Below are positions 25,272-33,605 of a stretch of 64,000 nt of DNA, piece by piece. Below the pieces are notes generated by a model. The model saw only the letters and a program-made list of their open reading frames with translations. It was not told the DNA's origin and did not search any database. The position numbers and the translations under genes are program-made. Positions within the stretch are counted from its first letter, which is position 1. Each line of letters opens with the position of its first letter. The stretch covers positions 55,394 through 119,393 of the forward strand of contig JBLNBZ010000048.1 of NCBI GenBank assembly GCA_050260355.1, given 5' to 3'. This DNA is from CADEFX01 sp050260355. GTDB taxonomy: Bacteria; Pseudomonadota; Alphaproteobacteria; Rhizobiales; Hyphomicrobiaceae.

Positions 25272-26156
25272 ATGCGCGCCTTTCTCGCTTTTGTCCTGGT
25301 GCTGTTGGGCGGCGCTGCATTGGCCGTCTACTTCGCCTTCTTCATCGTTCACCAGAACGAGCAGGCGCTGGTGCTCGAGTTCGGCAAGCCGAAGCGCGTG
25401 ATTCAGGAACCGGGTCTGCACTGGAAGATCCCGATCGTCGAGACCGTCGACTACTTCGACAAGCGGATACTCGATCTCGACACCCAGCCGCTGGAGGTCA
25501 CGGCGTCGGATCAGAAGCGCATCGTGGTCGACGCCTTCGCCCGCTACAAGGTGGTGGACCCGCTCAAGTTCTATCAGACGGTCCGTGACGAGCGCATGGT
25601 TCGCTCGCGACTGAGCCCCATCGTCGAATCCGCCATGCGCCGCGTGCTCGGCGGCGTGACCTTCCAGGATGTCGTGCGCGACAAGCGCGAAGACCTGATG
25701 AAGCGAATCGCCAGGCAGGTGAACGAGGAAGGCAAGGACTTCGGCCTCGAGGTGGTGGACGTGCGCATCAAGCGCGCGGATCTCCCTGAGCAGAACTCCA
25801 AGAGCGTGTTCGACCGCATGCGTGCCGAGCGCCAGCGGGAGGCCGCCGAGTTCCGAGCACAAGGCGCGGCCGAGGCCAATCGCATCAAAGCCACGGCCGA
25901 TCGCGAGGCAACCGTGATCAAGGCAGAGGCCACGAAAAAGGGCGAGCTGCTGCGCGGCGAGGGAGATGCCGAGAGGAATCGCATTTTTGCCGACGCGTTC
26001 GGAAAGGACCCCGATTTCTTCGCATTCTATCGGTCGATGCAGGCTTACGAGCAGGGCTTCAAGTCCGGTGATACGCGCATGCTGCTCTCGCCAGACAGTG
26101 AGTTCTTCAAATACTTCAATAGCCCCGGTTCGAAAGCCGCCCAGCCAAAGCAATGA
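25272..26156 (+). CDS. hflC: FtsH protease modulator HflC
   Basis: A protein of 294 residues and partner of HflK. It has an N-terminal membrane anchor (LAFVLVLLGGAALAVYFAFF), the PHB domain beginning IVHQNEQALVLEFGKPKRV, and a long charged helix (RMRAERQREAAEFRAQGAAE, about 180-230). It ends with the typical LLSPDSEFFKYF. The stop codon overlaps the start of the DUF2065 gene by four bases. Confidence 0.96.
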   Translation: MRAFLAFVLVLLGGAALAVYFAFFIVHQNEQALVLEFGKPKRVIQEPGLHWKIPIVETVDYFDKRILDLDTQPLEVTASDQKRIVVDAFARYKVVDPLKFYQTVRDERMVRSRLSPIVESAMRRVLGGVTFQDVVRDKREDLMKRIARQVNEEGKDFGLEVVDVRIKRADLPEQNSKSVFDRMRAERQREAAEFRAQGAAEANRIKATADREATVIKAEATKKGELLRGEGDAERNRIFADAFGKDPDFFAFYRSMQAYEQGFKSGDTRMLLSPDSEFFKYFNSPGSKAAQPKQ

Positions 26157-26338
26157 CCGACTTTCTTGTTGCGCTCGGTCTGGTGCTCGTCATCGAAGGG
26201 CTGCTCTGGGCCGCGTTTCCGCGGGCGGGAGTGAGGTTGCTCGAGGCCGCGTCGGTTGCACCGGAGCAGTCGCTCAGGGCCGTCGGCGCGGCCGCGGTGG
26301 CCGCCGGCGTGCTTATCGTGTGGCTCGTCCGCGGTTGA
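26153..26338 (+). CDS. DUF2065 family small membrane protein
   Basis: A protein of 61 residues with two hydrophobic helices: DFLVALGLVLVIEGLLWAAF and the C-terminal AVGAAAVAAGVLIVWLVRG. This is the DUF2065 pattern, a family regularly found after hflC. It overlaps hflC as ATGA, so expression is coupled. Function unknown, presumably connected with the HflKC-FtsH complex. In many Hyphomicrobiales a DegP-type protease follows; here the next gene is instead a Liv-type permease. Confidence 0.85.
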   Translation: MTDFLVALGLVLVIEGLLWAAFPRAGVRLLEAASVAPEQSLRAVGAAAVAAGVLIVWLVRG

Positions 26339-26441
26339 AGCCAAGCCTCGGGGCCTGCCCCGTACTGACGGTGGGCCTCGACCGGGAGCGCGACACGCCA
26401 TAGCCTGCTCGAGTGTAGCAGCCCGCTCCAGCACACATTGC

Positions 26442-28319
26442 ATGCTTGCCTCCTTCCTGATCCAGACGCTGAACGGCCTTGCCAGCGCCTCGCTGTTGTT
26501 CCTCGTTGCGCTCGGCCTGACGCTCGTCTTCGGCACCACCAGGGTGGTGAATTTTGCGCATGGCTCGCTCACCATGCTCGGGGCATATCTGGCCGTGACG
26601 CTCAATGGCGCGCTCGGCGGCGGAGCAGCGGGCTTCTGGGGAGGAGCGCTCATTGCGGCCCTGTCGGTCGCTGCGATTGGCGCCATCATCGAGATGGTCG
26701 TCCTGCGCCGCATCTATGAGGCGCCGGAGGTTCTCCAGCTCATTGCCACGTTCGGAATCGTTCTGGTGGTGAAGGACGCGGCTCTGTACCTGTGGGGACC
26801 GGAGGATCTGCTCGGGCCGCGAGCTCCGGGATTTCGTGGGGCGGTCTCGCTGCTGGGCCAGCCGTTCCCGACCTACGACCTGCTGCTGCTGGCGCTCGGC
26901 CCTTTGTTCCTGGGCCTGATCTGGCTGCTGCTGACGCGCACCGACTTCGGCACCAAAGTGCGAGCCGCCACCGAGGATCGGGAAATGGCAGCGGCACTCG
27001 GGGTCAATCAGGCGCTGCTGTTCACCAGCGTGTTTGCACTGGGCTCCTTCCTGGCCGGCCTCGGCGGCGCCCTTTCGCTGCCGCGCGAGCCGGCCAATCT
27101 GGCCATGGACCTGTCGATCATCGCCGATGTCTTCGTGGTGACGGTTGTAGGCGGGCTCGGCAGCATCCCGGGGGCTTACGTCGCGGCCGCCGTCATCGGC
27201 GTCGCCAAAGCCTGGTGCATCGGCATCGGCGACGTCACGCTGCTCGGGTGGAGCATCTCCTTTCCCAAGCTCACGCTGGTCGTTGAGTTCGTGGTCATGG
27301 CCGTTGTGTTGATCGTGAGGCCATGGGGCTTGTTCGGCCGTCCTGTGGCCGCCCCGCGCGCATCGGCAGCCTCGCTGCTGCCTCTGCCGCCGCCGGGCAA
27401 GCGATTTTCGCTGGCGCTCGCCGCGGCAGCAATCCTGCTCGCGGCGATGCCCCTTATGGCCGACCGCTACACGATCGTGCTGCTCACGGACATCGTCGTC
27501 TTCGCGTTGTTTGCGACCAGTCTCGGCCTGTTGATGGGCAGCGGCGGCATGATCTCGTTCGGACACGCCGCCTACTTCGGAGCGGGCGCGTACGCGGCTG
27601 CAATTGCTGCAAAGTCCGGGCTGTCGTTTCTGCCGGCGCTCGTCGCAGGAACGATCTTTGCGGGACTGCTCGCGCTCGTTTTCGGCTGGTTCGCCGTACG
27701 CGCCTCGGGTGTGTCGCTCGCCATGCTGACGCTTGCCTTCGCCCAGATCACCTGGGCGGGAGCTTTCCAATGGGACGCCGTGACCGGCGGCAGCAACGGC
27801 CTCGTCGGCGTGTGGCCGCCGCCGCTGCTGGCGGACAAGTCGCTCTACTATCTGTTCACGCTTGCCGTCCTCGGGGCGGCGATCGTGTTCGCGTGCCGCG
27901 TCGTGCACACGCCGTTCGGCTACCAGCTGCGTGCCGCGCGCGACTCGCCGCTGCGCGCCGAGGCCATTGGCATCAACGTCCGGGCATTGCAGTGGCGGGC
28001 CTTCGCCATGGCAGGAATGCTCGCCGGCATGGCGGGCGCCGTCTTTGCGTTCTCGAAGGGCTCCTTGTCGCCCGATACGCTCTCGATCCCCCGCTCGATC
28101 GACGCTCTGGTCATGGTGCTGCTTGGCGGCCTGGCAACGCTGACCGGCCCGCTTGTCGGAGCCGTCGCCTTTACGCTTCTGCAGGATTGGATAACGAGGG
28201 CGACGACCTACTGGCAGGCCGTGCTGGGCCTGTCCGTGATCGCCCTGACGATGCTGTTTCCCCAGGGCATCGTCGGCAGTCTCAAGCGGCAGCAACGGCC
28301 GGTCGAGGACGCCCCGTGA
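26442..28319 (+). CDS. Fused LivH-LivM-type ABC transporter permease
   Basis: A protein of 625 residues in which two branched-chain amino-acid-type permeases are joined. Residues about 1-295 are LivH-like (GLTLVFGTTRVVNFAHGSLT; TRTDFGTKVRAATEDREMAA; VGGLGSIPGAYVAAAVIG). Residues about 330-615 are LivM-like (LMGSGGMISFGHAAYFGAGA; GVSLAMLTLAFAQITWAGAF; VTGGSNGLVG; LLGGLATLTGPLVGA). The start at 26442 is where LivH homology begins. The downstream ATPase gene overlaps by four bases. The substrate is unknown because no binding-protein gene is present in this cluster. Confidence 0.9.
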   Translation: MLASFLIQTLNGLASASLLFLVALGLTLVFGTTRVVNFAHGSLTMLGAYLAVTLNGALGGGAAGFWGGALIAALSVAAIGAIIEMVVLRRIYEAPEVLQLIATFGIVLVVKDAALYLWGPEDLLGPRAPGFRGAVSLLGQPFPTYDLLLLALGPLFLGLIWLLLTRTDFGTKVRAATEDREMAAALGVNQALLFTSVFALGSFLAGLGGALSLPREPANLAMDLSIIADVFVVTVVGGLGSIPGAYVAAAVIGVAKAWCIGIGDVTLLGWSISFPKLTLVVEFVVMAVVLIVRPWGLFGRPVAAPRASAASLLPLPPPGKRFSLALAAAAILLAAMPLMADRYTIVLLTDIVVFALFATSLGLLMGSGGMISFGHAAYFGAGAYAAAIAAKSGLSFLPALVAGTIFAGLLALVFGWFAVRASGVSLAMLTLAFAQITWAGAFQWDAVTGGSNGLVGVWPPPLLADKSLYYLFTLAVLGAAIVFACRVVHTPFGYQLRAARDSPLRAEAIGINVRALQWRAFAMAGMLAGMAGAVFAFSKGSLSPDTLSIPRSIDALVMVLLGGLATLTGPLVGAVAFTLLQDWITRATTYWQAVLGLSVIALTMLFPQGIVGSLKRQQRPVEDAP

Positions 28320-29071
28320 CCGTTCTCGCGCTGGAAGGGCTCGTCAAATCGTTCGATGGCTTCAAGGCAGTCGGCGGCGTCAGCTTCTCCGTCGAGGCTG
28401 GTGAGGTTGTGGCGCTGATCGGGCCGAACGGCGCCGGCAAGACGACCATCTTCAACATGGCGAATGGACAGCTCGTGCCCGATCGCGGGCGCGTGCTGCT
28501 CGATGGCCGCAACGTCACGGGGCTTGCTCCTCGCGCGCTGTGGCGCCTCGGGGTGGGGCGCACCTTCCAGATCACGGCGACGTTCGCCTCCATGACCGTT
28601 GCGGAGAACGTCCGCGTCGCGCTGCTGTCGCGTCAACGCTCGCTGAGCCCCATTTTCAAGGGAAGCAAGCAATACGATCGCGAGGTCGACGAGCTTCTGT
28701 CGGAGGTCGGCATCGCAGGCGCGGCCGAGCAGATCTGCGGCGTTCTCTCTTACGGCGACCTGAAACGCGTGGAGCTGGCACTGGCGCTGGCGAACAGGCC
28801 GCGCCTGCTGCTGATGGACGAGCCGACAGCCGGCATGGCGCCCGCTGAGCGAAGCCAGCTCATGTCGCTCGTGACCAGGGTCGCACGCGATCGCGATACC
28901 GCGGTGCTGTTTACCGAGCACGACATGGATGTCGTCTTCGGACATGCGCAGCGCATCATCGTTATGAACCGGGGCGAGGTCGTCGCCGAGGGCGCGCCGA
29001 AGGACGTGCGTCAGGATGCCAGGGTGCGCGAGGTCTACCTCGGTGCGGCACCGGCCCCGGGGACCGGCTGA
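28316..29071 (+). CDS. LivG-type ABC transporter ATP-binding protein
   Basis: A protein of 251 residues. Walker A is GPNGAGKTT, the LivG-type region is LGVGRTFQITATFASMTVAE, the signature is modified to LSYGDLKRVELALAL, Walker B is LLLMDEPTAGM and the H-loop is TEHDMD. The start is GTG 28316, overlapping the permease stop as GTGA. The signature lacks the usual S-G-G-Q but matches the L-[SP]-[YH]-G variation common in LivG. Partner ATPase is the next gene. Confidence 0.9.
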   Translation: MTVLALEGLVKSFDGFKAVGGVSFSVEAGEVVALIGPNGAGKTTIFNMANGQLVPDRGRVLLDGRNVTGLAPRALWRLGVGRTFQITATFASMTVAENVRVALLSRQRSLSPIFKGSKQYDREVDELLSEVGIAGAAEQICGVLSYGDLKRVELALALANRPRLLLMDEPTAGMAPAERSQLMSLVTRVARDRDTAVLFTEHDMDVVFGHAQRIIVMNRGEVVAEGAPKDVRQDARVREVYLGAAPAPGTG

Positions 29072-29081
29072 GGATCGGGCG

Positions 29082-29786
29082 ATGGCGCTGCTTGAAGTCC
29101 AATCGCTGCATGCCTGGTACGGCCAGGCGCAGATCCTGTTCGACGTGTCGCTGGCCGTTGAGGCCGGTGAGACCGTTGTCCTGCTCGGCCGCAACGGTGC
29201 GGGCAAATCGACGACGCTGAAGGCCATCATGGGCCTCGTAAGGCGGAAGCGCGGAGCCATCATCTATGACGGCGTGCGCATTGACACGATGCCGACGCAC
29301 CGTATTGCCCGTCTGGGGCTCGGCTATGTGCCCGAGGATCGGCGCATCTTCGCGGGCCTTACGGTTGAGGAGAACCTTGCGGTCGGCCGGCTGCCGGCGC
29401 GGGACGAGCACGCCTGGACTCCGGAGCTGCTGTTCCGCCTGTTTCCGAACCTGGCCGAGACTAGGGGCCGGGCCGGAGGGCAGATGTCGGGCGGCGAGCA
29501 GCAGATGCTGACCATCGCGCGGACGCTGATGGGCAATCCGCGCTTCATGCTGCTGGATGAGCCGTCCGAGGGACTGGCGCCTGTCGTTGTCGACCGCATC
29601 GCAGGGGTTGTCAGGGAGCTCAAGCGCCGAGGCGTTGGCATGCTCGTCTCCGAGCAGAACGTGAGCTTTGCCCGCGCCATCGCAGACCGCGCCTACGTCA
29701 TCGAGCGGGGTCAGATCAGGCTCGCTGGTACATTCCCCGAGCTCGACGCCGATCCAACCCTGCGCGAGCGCTACCTCGGCGTGTGA
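29082..29786 (+). CDS. LivF-type ABC transporter ATP-binding protein
   Basis: A protein of 234 residues. Motifs: SLHAWYGQAQILFDVSL, Walker A GRNGAGKSTT, RIARLGLGYVPEDRRIFAGL, signature MSGGEQQMLTIAR, Walker B FMLLDEPSEGL, and VSEQNVSFA in the H-loop position where LivF proteins carry Gln rather than His. Ten bases separate it from the LivG-type gene. It completes a three-gene importer lacking its periplasmic binding protein. Confidence 0.9.
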   Translation: MALLEVQSLHAWYGQAQILFDVSLAVEAGETVVLLGRNGAGKSTTLKAIMGLVRRKRGAIIYDGVRIDTMPTHRIARLGLGYVPEDRRIFAGLTVEENLAVGRLPARDEHAWTPELLFRLFPNLAETRGRAGGQMSGGEQQMLTIARTLMGNPRFMLLDEPSEGLAPVVVDRIAGVVRELKRRGVGMLVSEQNVSFARAIADRAYVIERGQIRLAGTFPELDADPTLRERYLGV

Positions 29787-29884
29787 GCCGGCCCGCATGG
29801 GCGCAGGACCGCTCGCGACGGGCTTGCACGGCAGGGGTCCGCAAGCTACAAGCCACGCCTTGCATTCTTACGCCCTCGCAGCGC

Positions 29885-29976
29885 GGAGAGGTGGCAGAGT
29901 GGTTGAATGCACCGCACTCGAAATGCGGCAGACTGGGTGACTGGTCTCGGGGGTTCGAATCCCCCCCTCTCCGCCA
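29885..29976 (+). tRNA. tRNA-Ser (anticodon CGA)
   Basis: The acceptor stem GGAGAGG pairs with CCTCTCC. The D-arm region is GTGGCAGAGTGGTTGAATGC, the anticodon stem-loop is CCGCA-CTCGAAA-TGCGG with anticodon CGA (reads UCG), a long variable arm is typical of class II tRNAs, and the T-arm is GGGGG-TTCGAAT-CCCCC. Discriminator G and CCA are encoded (29973-29976). No integrase or repeated 3' end is seen nearby. Confidence 0.97.
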
Positions 29977-30083
29977 AGCGGGCGCGAATCGCACCTCTCG
30001 AAGCTTTGGGGTCGCCGGCACAAAGCGCATCGGCTCAGACTGTGCCCGAGAAAACTCGCGCTCCATCGATCATACAATCGACT

Positions 30084-30108
30084 GGAACTTGTGCAGGCTC
30101 CTGACGTT
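30084..30108 (+). promoter_or_regulatory. Sigma-EcfG-type general stress promoter
   Basis: GGAAC at 30084-30088, then 16 bases, then CGTT at 30105-30108. This matches the consensus of alphaproteobacterial general-stress (EcfG) promoters. It lies 37 bases before the start of a small secreted protein, a fitting distance. Confidence 0.7.
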
Positions 30109-30144
30109 CTGTCGGATCACGCCGTCAACGCATCAAGGAGCAAC

Positions 30145-30480
30145 ATGAACCGTTTGTTATCTTCGACATTCGTGGGTGCGCTGCTCTCACTCGGACTCAT
30201 CGGAGCAGCGGGCGCAGCGCCGTTCTCTCCAACAGCACCTGCCACCGAGACCGGCGCCGTGCAGAAAACCCACGGTCACCACCGCGGTTGCGCCGGCGAT
30301 CCCGACTACCTGCACCGTCATTCGCCGTCCGGCAGACGGATCCAGTGCGGCAGGCATTACTATCGCGACGGCGGCCCCGGCGTCACACTGCGGTTCGGCG
30401 ACCGGCATCATCGTCATTACCAGCACCACCACAGCCGCCGTCACCCCGCCCGTGACGATGGCCGAGACAGAAGCAACTGA
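30145..30480 (+). CDS. Small secreted His/Arg-rich protein
   Basis: A protein of 111 residues. The N-terminus is a clear signal peptide (LSSTFVGALLSLGLIGAAGA, likely cleaved near residue 25). The mature part is rich in His and Arg (HHRHYQHHHSRRHPARDDGR) with two Cys, suggesting metal or polyanion binding. AAGGAG precedes the ATG. An EcfG-type promoter lies upstream and a strong terminator follows, so it is probably a single-gene stress-induced transcript. No recognised family. Confidence 0.75.
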   Translation: MNRLLSSTFVGALLSLGLIGAAGAAPFSPTAPATETGAVQKTHGHHRGCAGDPDYLHRHSPSGRRIQCGRHYYRDGGPGVTLRFGDRHHRHYQHHHSRRHPARDDGRDRSN

Positions 30481-30502
30481 CGCATTTGCGACTATCTCTC
30501 CC

Positions 30503-30529
30503 GCGGGCCATTTGCGCCCGCTTTTTTTT
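30503..30529 (+). terminator. Rho-independent terminator
   Basis: GCGGGC and GCCCGC form a perfect 6-base-pair stem with a 7-base loop, followed directly by eight T residues. It lies 22 bases after the stop of the secreted His-rich protein. Confidence 0.88.
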
Positions 30530-30564
30530 CGTCCGCCCGGCCGCGCGATGGGAGCGGCAAGCGC

Positions 30565-30589
30565 GGAACCGAAGCCTGATCGCCGAGTT
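30565..30589 (+). promoter_or_regulatory. Sigma-EcfG-type general stress promoter upstream of the CsbD-like gene
   Basis: GGAACC at 30565-30570 and GTT at 30587-30589, with 17 bases between GGAAC and GTT. The base before GTT is A instead of the preferred C, so it is a near-consensus EcfG promoter. It is 31 bases upstream of the CsbD-like start. Confidence 0.6.
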
Positions 30590-30619
30590 CAACTGTCTCT
30601 CATAATCGGAGGTAACGTC

Positions 30620-30982
30620 ATGGACTGGGACAGAGTTGAAGGCTCGTGGAGGGAGTTTCGGGGCCGGGTCAAATCCAAGTGGGGAGAACTCTCCGACGAT
30701 GATCTCACTCAGATAAGCGGCAGGCGCGACGAGCTGCTCGGCAAGCTGCAGGCGCGCTACGGCTATACCAAGGACCGTGCACGGCAAGAGATCGATCGCT
30801 GGCTGGACAGCATCGACACCGACGGCGTGATGCAAAGAGCCACCGACGCAAGAGAGCGAGCCATGCACGTCGTGGACAACTTCAGCGGTGCTCTGCAGAA
30901 GTCGCTGAAGGAAAATCCGGGTGCCACTCTTGCCATAACGGCTGTCCTGGCGTTCGTGATCGGAGCGCTCTGGAAGTCATAG
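30620..30982 (+). CDS. CsbD-family stress protein with C-terminal membrane anchor
   Basis: A protein of 120 residues. Residues 1-60 are the CsbD domain (MDWDRVEGSWREFRGRVKSK, WGELSDDDLTQISGRRDELL, LQARYGYTKDRARQEIDRWL). Residues 75-120 add a helix and a hydrophobic tail (GATLAITAVLAFVIGALWKS) resembling DUF883/YqjD inner-membrane anchors. CsbD proteins are small stress-induced proteins of unknown mechanism. GGAGG precedes the ATG, and a candidate EcfG promoter lies directly upstream. Confidence 0.88.
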   Translation: MDWDRVEGSWREFRGRVKSKWGELSDDDLTQISGRRDELLGKLQARYGYTKDRARQEIDRWLDSIDTDGVMQRATDARERAMHVVDNFSGALQKSLKENPGATLAITAVLAFVIGALWKS

Positions 30983-31321
30983 CGACGCTTCGTCGACGGG
31001 ATGCTTCGCACCCGTTGAAGGAGCGGGCCGGCCGCTTCGCCGTCGTCATGCCGCGAACGATGGCGGGAAACCCTCGGCCTCAGCTCGGCCGGCAACTTCT
31101 TCAGCTCCCCGCTTCATGCAGCATACCTCGCCCCTCGTCCTTGTCGGGTCTTGCGAATGCAGATGACAATGGCTCCACTTCTCTGAAGAAGGATTGCACT
31201 TGACACTGTCGGTCCGCCGCTCCGCGGCATATCATGGGAGGCCGGCTTGGGCCTTGCCGCCTGTTGGGCCCGATAGTTTTTTTTGAAGGAATTGTCACAA
31301 CCGCCAGTGGAAAGTCATGAC
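30983..31321. other. Intergenic region without a recognisable gene
   Basis: 339 bases between the CsbD-like gene and a small gene. It contains CGACGCTTCGTCG and a GATGCTTCGCACC stretch just after the CsbD-like stop (short hairpins), and a TTGACA at 31200-31205 without a properly spaced -10. I see no coding region or RNA with confidence. Confidence 0.5.
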
Positions 31322-31576
31322 ATGCCCGAGAAAGGTGAAGAGACTGCCATTGAGGATGCATTCCAAGAGCAAGTCAGGTCATTATATAGGGTTCTGGTTT
31401 CAAACTTGATCGACGGCGGGAGCGACGAGAAACCAATCGAAGCGTTCTCAGCCGGCCTCAAGATCGCGAGGCGCGCGAAGGAGCTCGCCTCGAGTGCAAG
31501 CAAGGCTTCACCGGCGAAGCGGCCGGCGCGCTCCAAACATCGGCTTGCGCCGAGCGACACGCGCCGGCGCGCCTGA
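31322..31576 (+). CDS. Small hypothetical protein
   Basis: A protein of 84 residues. The N-terminal half is acidic and helical (MPEKGEETAIEDAFQEQVRS), the middle is LYRVLVSNLIDGG, and the C-terminus is very basic (KRPARSKHRLAPSDTRRRA). GGAAAG lies eight bases before the ATG. Codon-position GC looks coding-like, and the next gene is independent. No family recognised; the basic tail suggests nucleic-acid contact, which is speculation. Confidence 0.55.
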   Translation: MPEKGEETAIEDAFQEQVRSLYRVLVSNLIDGGSDEKPIEAFSAGLKIARRAKELASSASKASPAKRPARSKHRLAPSDTRRRA

Positions 31577-31664
31577 CGCCGTTTCACGAGAGATTCACGG
31601 CCCCCCTGCGAAACGCGGCGGCGTCTTCACGACGCCATAGACAATAGCTGCAGGGGGAACCCGG

Positions 31665-32045
31665 ATGGATACGAGTGTGCCGGCGACGAGGTGCGTCGCC
31701 GTGGCAAAGGCGTGCCGCATGGCGACGCAGGCGTTGCTCGGCGCCGCGATCGCCATGATCGCCACCGCGGACTCGGCATGGACGCACGTCCATACAAATG
31801 AGGATGGCACCACAGTCTCCTGGTACCCCATCGAGTGCTGCCACAGTGGCGACTGCCGGCCCGTGGCCAGCATCAGACAAAGCCGACAAGGTCAATGGAG
31901 GACAACCGTGGACGGCGTGACGATTCTGACCGGTCCGCGAGACGAGCATCGACTATCGAAGGACACGCGCTGGCATATCTGCATCGGCAGGGACGACACC
32001 GACACTCCGTTTGTCAGGTGCATCTTTGAACCTGCCAACAGCTAG
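31665..32045 (+). CDS. Secreted or membrane-anchored Cys-rich hypothetical protein
   Basis: A protein of 126 residues. An N-terminal hydrophobic stretch (ALLGAAIAMIATADSAW) looks like a signal peptide after a basic region. The mature domain has CCHSGDCRPV, then TVDGVTILTGPRDEHRLSKD and WHICIGRDDTDTPFVRCIFE, giving five Cys likely to form disulfides. AGGGGGAA precedes the ATG. Compact Cys-rich periplasmic proteins of this shape occur in Hyphomicrobiales but have no assigned function. Confidence 0.65.
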   Translation: MDTSVPATRCVAVAKACRMATQALLGAAIAMIATADSAWTHVHTNEDGTTVSWYPIECCHSGDCRPVASIRQSRQGQWRTTVDGVTILTGPRDEHRLSKDTRWHICIGRDDTDTPFVRCIFEPANS

Positions 32046-32244
32046 GACGAGCACCGGCGCCGAGTCGCGACCCGGCGCAGGCTGTTGCCCAGGAGTTGTG
32101 AAACCGTCGCCCGTTTCGCCTCCTGTCCCCACCCATTTGCTCTGACCGACGTTTTCACGGTGCTGACGTTGCCTGCGGGACACAGGGCCTCTCGGTGCGC
32201 CGTGCCAAAGTCCTTTTTTCGGCGGGCATCTGGCGGGGACGGCC

Positions 32245-33384
32245 GTGAAGCGGGTCATTTTATGTCTCGATGGCACTTGGAATGACAACAGAGCGGGCTC
32301 CACGCTTACGAATGTCGCCAAGCTCCATCAGGCCATCGCAACCGCCGACCATGAAGGGGTCCGGCAAGTCTCACACTATCTCGAAGGGATCGCCTCGACC
32401 GCAGGAGAGAGCGCCCAGTTCCTGAAGGGCGCCGTCGGGTACGGCATCGATGACAGGATTCGGAAGGCCTACGAGCTGCTGGCCATGGACTACGAGCCGG
32501 GCGACGAAATCTACCTGTTCGGATTCTCGCGAGGCGCATTCGAGGCCCGCAGCCTCGCAGGCTTCATCACGCGGTTCGGGATCGCCAGGTCTGCCAGCGA
32601 CTTTCCCTATCAGAGGGCCTGGTCGCTCTATCGCCGGCATACTGCAGGGCTTCGGAAGCGCTCGCTGGCGAAGGTTCGCGCTGCGGCACACTACCCGGCC
32701 CGCATCAAGTGCGTCGGTGTTTGGGACACGGTCGGCAACATCGGCAATCCGTTCGACTCGGACGGGCTGATCGGCCGCATGTTCAAATTCCATGACACGC
32801 ATCTGTCGGACACGATCGACGTCGCACTGCATGCGCTCGCGATCGACGAGATGCGCGGGCCGTTTCGTCCGACGATGTGGTCCCTGCCAAGGCGACGACC
32901 GCTTCCCGCGCATCAGCACGTCGAGCAGGTGTGGTTCGCCGGCAGCCATGGCGATGTCGGAGGGGGCTTCACAGAGACGGCACTCTCCGACATCGCGCTG
33001 CGCTGGATGGCGGAGCGCACGAGCGCGACGACCGGCCTCGCCTTCGACATGGCTGGCCTGGAGCGATCGACCAGCCCGGATCCGCTCGGCCCGCAGCACC
33101 TGTCGGCCACGGGCTCGATCTTCCGATGGAGCCGCTTGCTCCCGTTTGTTCGGCTGGTGAAACAGGCCGTCGAAGGCATACCCACGCTGCGCAGGATGCT
33201 GATCGGCACCTGGCGCTCGAGCAAGCTTCGTCCCGGCCACGCGTCCGTCAACGAGAGCATTCATGACAGCGTTGTGCAGAGGTTCGGGCAACGCGTCATC
33301 GAGCTTCGAGACGGACGATCGCACGCGATCGTCTACCGGCCATCGAACCTTGTCCCACTGCTCGATGCGAGAAAGCGCAGGTGA
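32245..33384 (+). CDS. DUF2235 (Tle1-like) alpha/beta-hydrolase
   Basis: A protein of 379 residues starting with GTG (GGGGAC upstream). The DUF2235 fold is clear: VILCLDGTWNDNRAGSTLTN at the start, the nucleophile elbow GFSRGAFEAR (Ser95), an acidic element GVWDTVGNIG and the catalytic-His region WFAGSHGDVGGGF. Proteins with this domain include type VI secretion phospholipase effectors of the Tle1 group, but no VgrG, Hcp or immunity gene is adjacent, and no signal peptide is seen. A cytoplasmic esterase or lipase role is equally possible. Confidence 0.87.
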   Translation: MKRVILCLDGTWNDNRAGSTLTNVAKLHQAIATADHEGVRQVSHYLEGIASTAGESAQFLKGAVGYGIDDRIRKAYELLAMDYEPGDEIYLFGFSRGAFEARSLAGFITRFGIARSASDFPYQRAWSLYRRHTAGLRKRSLAKVRAAAHYPARIKCVGVWDTVGNIGNPFDSDGLIGRMFKFHDTHLSDTIDVALHALAIDEMRGPFRPTMWSLPRRRPLPAHQHVEQVWFAGSHGDVGGGFTETALSDIALRWMAERTSATTGLAFDMAGLERSTSPDPLGPQHLSATGSIFRWSRLLPFVRLVKQAVEGIPTLRRMLIGTWRSSKLRPGHASVNESIHDSVVQRFGQRVIELRDGRSHAIVYRPSNLVPLLDARKRR

Positions 33385-33605
33385 CGGCGCTCGGACACGA
33401 CCCGGAAACACGCTTGAGCGCGGCCCGGCCTCGCCGACGATGACAAAGGGCGCCCGGTAACAGCCTATTGCAATGGCTCGGGGGTTCTGTAGACAATCTG
33501 CCAGGGCAAGACAGACCAGGTCCAAAGATGCGCACGAGCATTGCGTGGACGTGCTGTCTTTGTACGCGTCGACGGCCTCGGCGCAACACAACAAAGGAAA
33601 CGCGC

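Noticed and set aside
26313..28295. 660-codon open frame on the minus strand opposite the fused permease
   Set aside because: Gln/Arg/His-rich translation typical of the antisense of membrane-protein genes; no homology features.
29885..29976. tRNA-Ser as integration site of a mobile element
   Set aside because: No integrase gene, no direct repeat of the tRNA 3' end and no island-like gene content nearby.
31200..31235. TTGACA with a TATCAT-like hexamer as a sigma-70 promoter
   Set aside because: The spacing is 22 to 24 bases, too long for a standard promoter.
31645..31664. GGGGGAACC as an EcfG -35 element before the Cys-rich protein
   Set aside because: It overlaps the ribosome binding region of the gene and has no CGTT at the right distance.
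32245..33384. DUF2235 protein as a type VI secretion effector
   Set aside because: No VgrG, Hcp, PAAR or immunity gene is adjacent, so only the domain assignment is retained.
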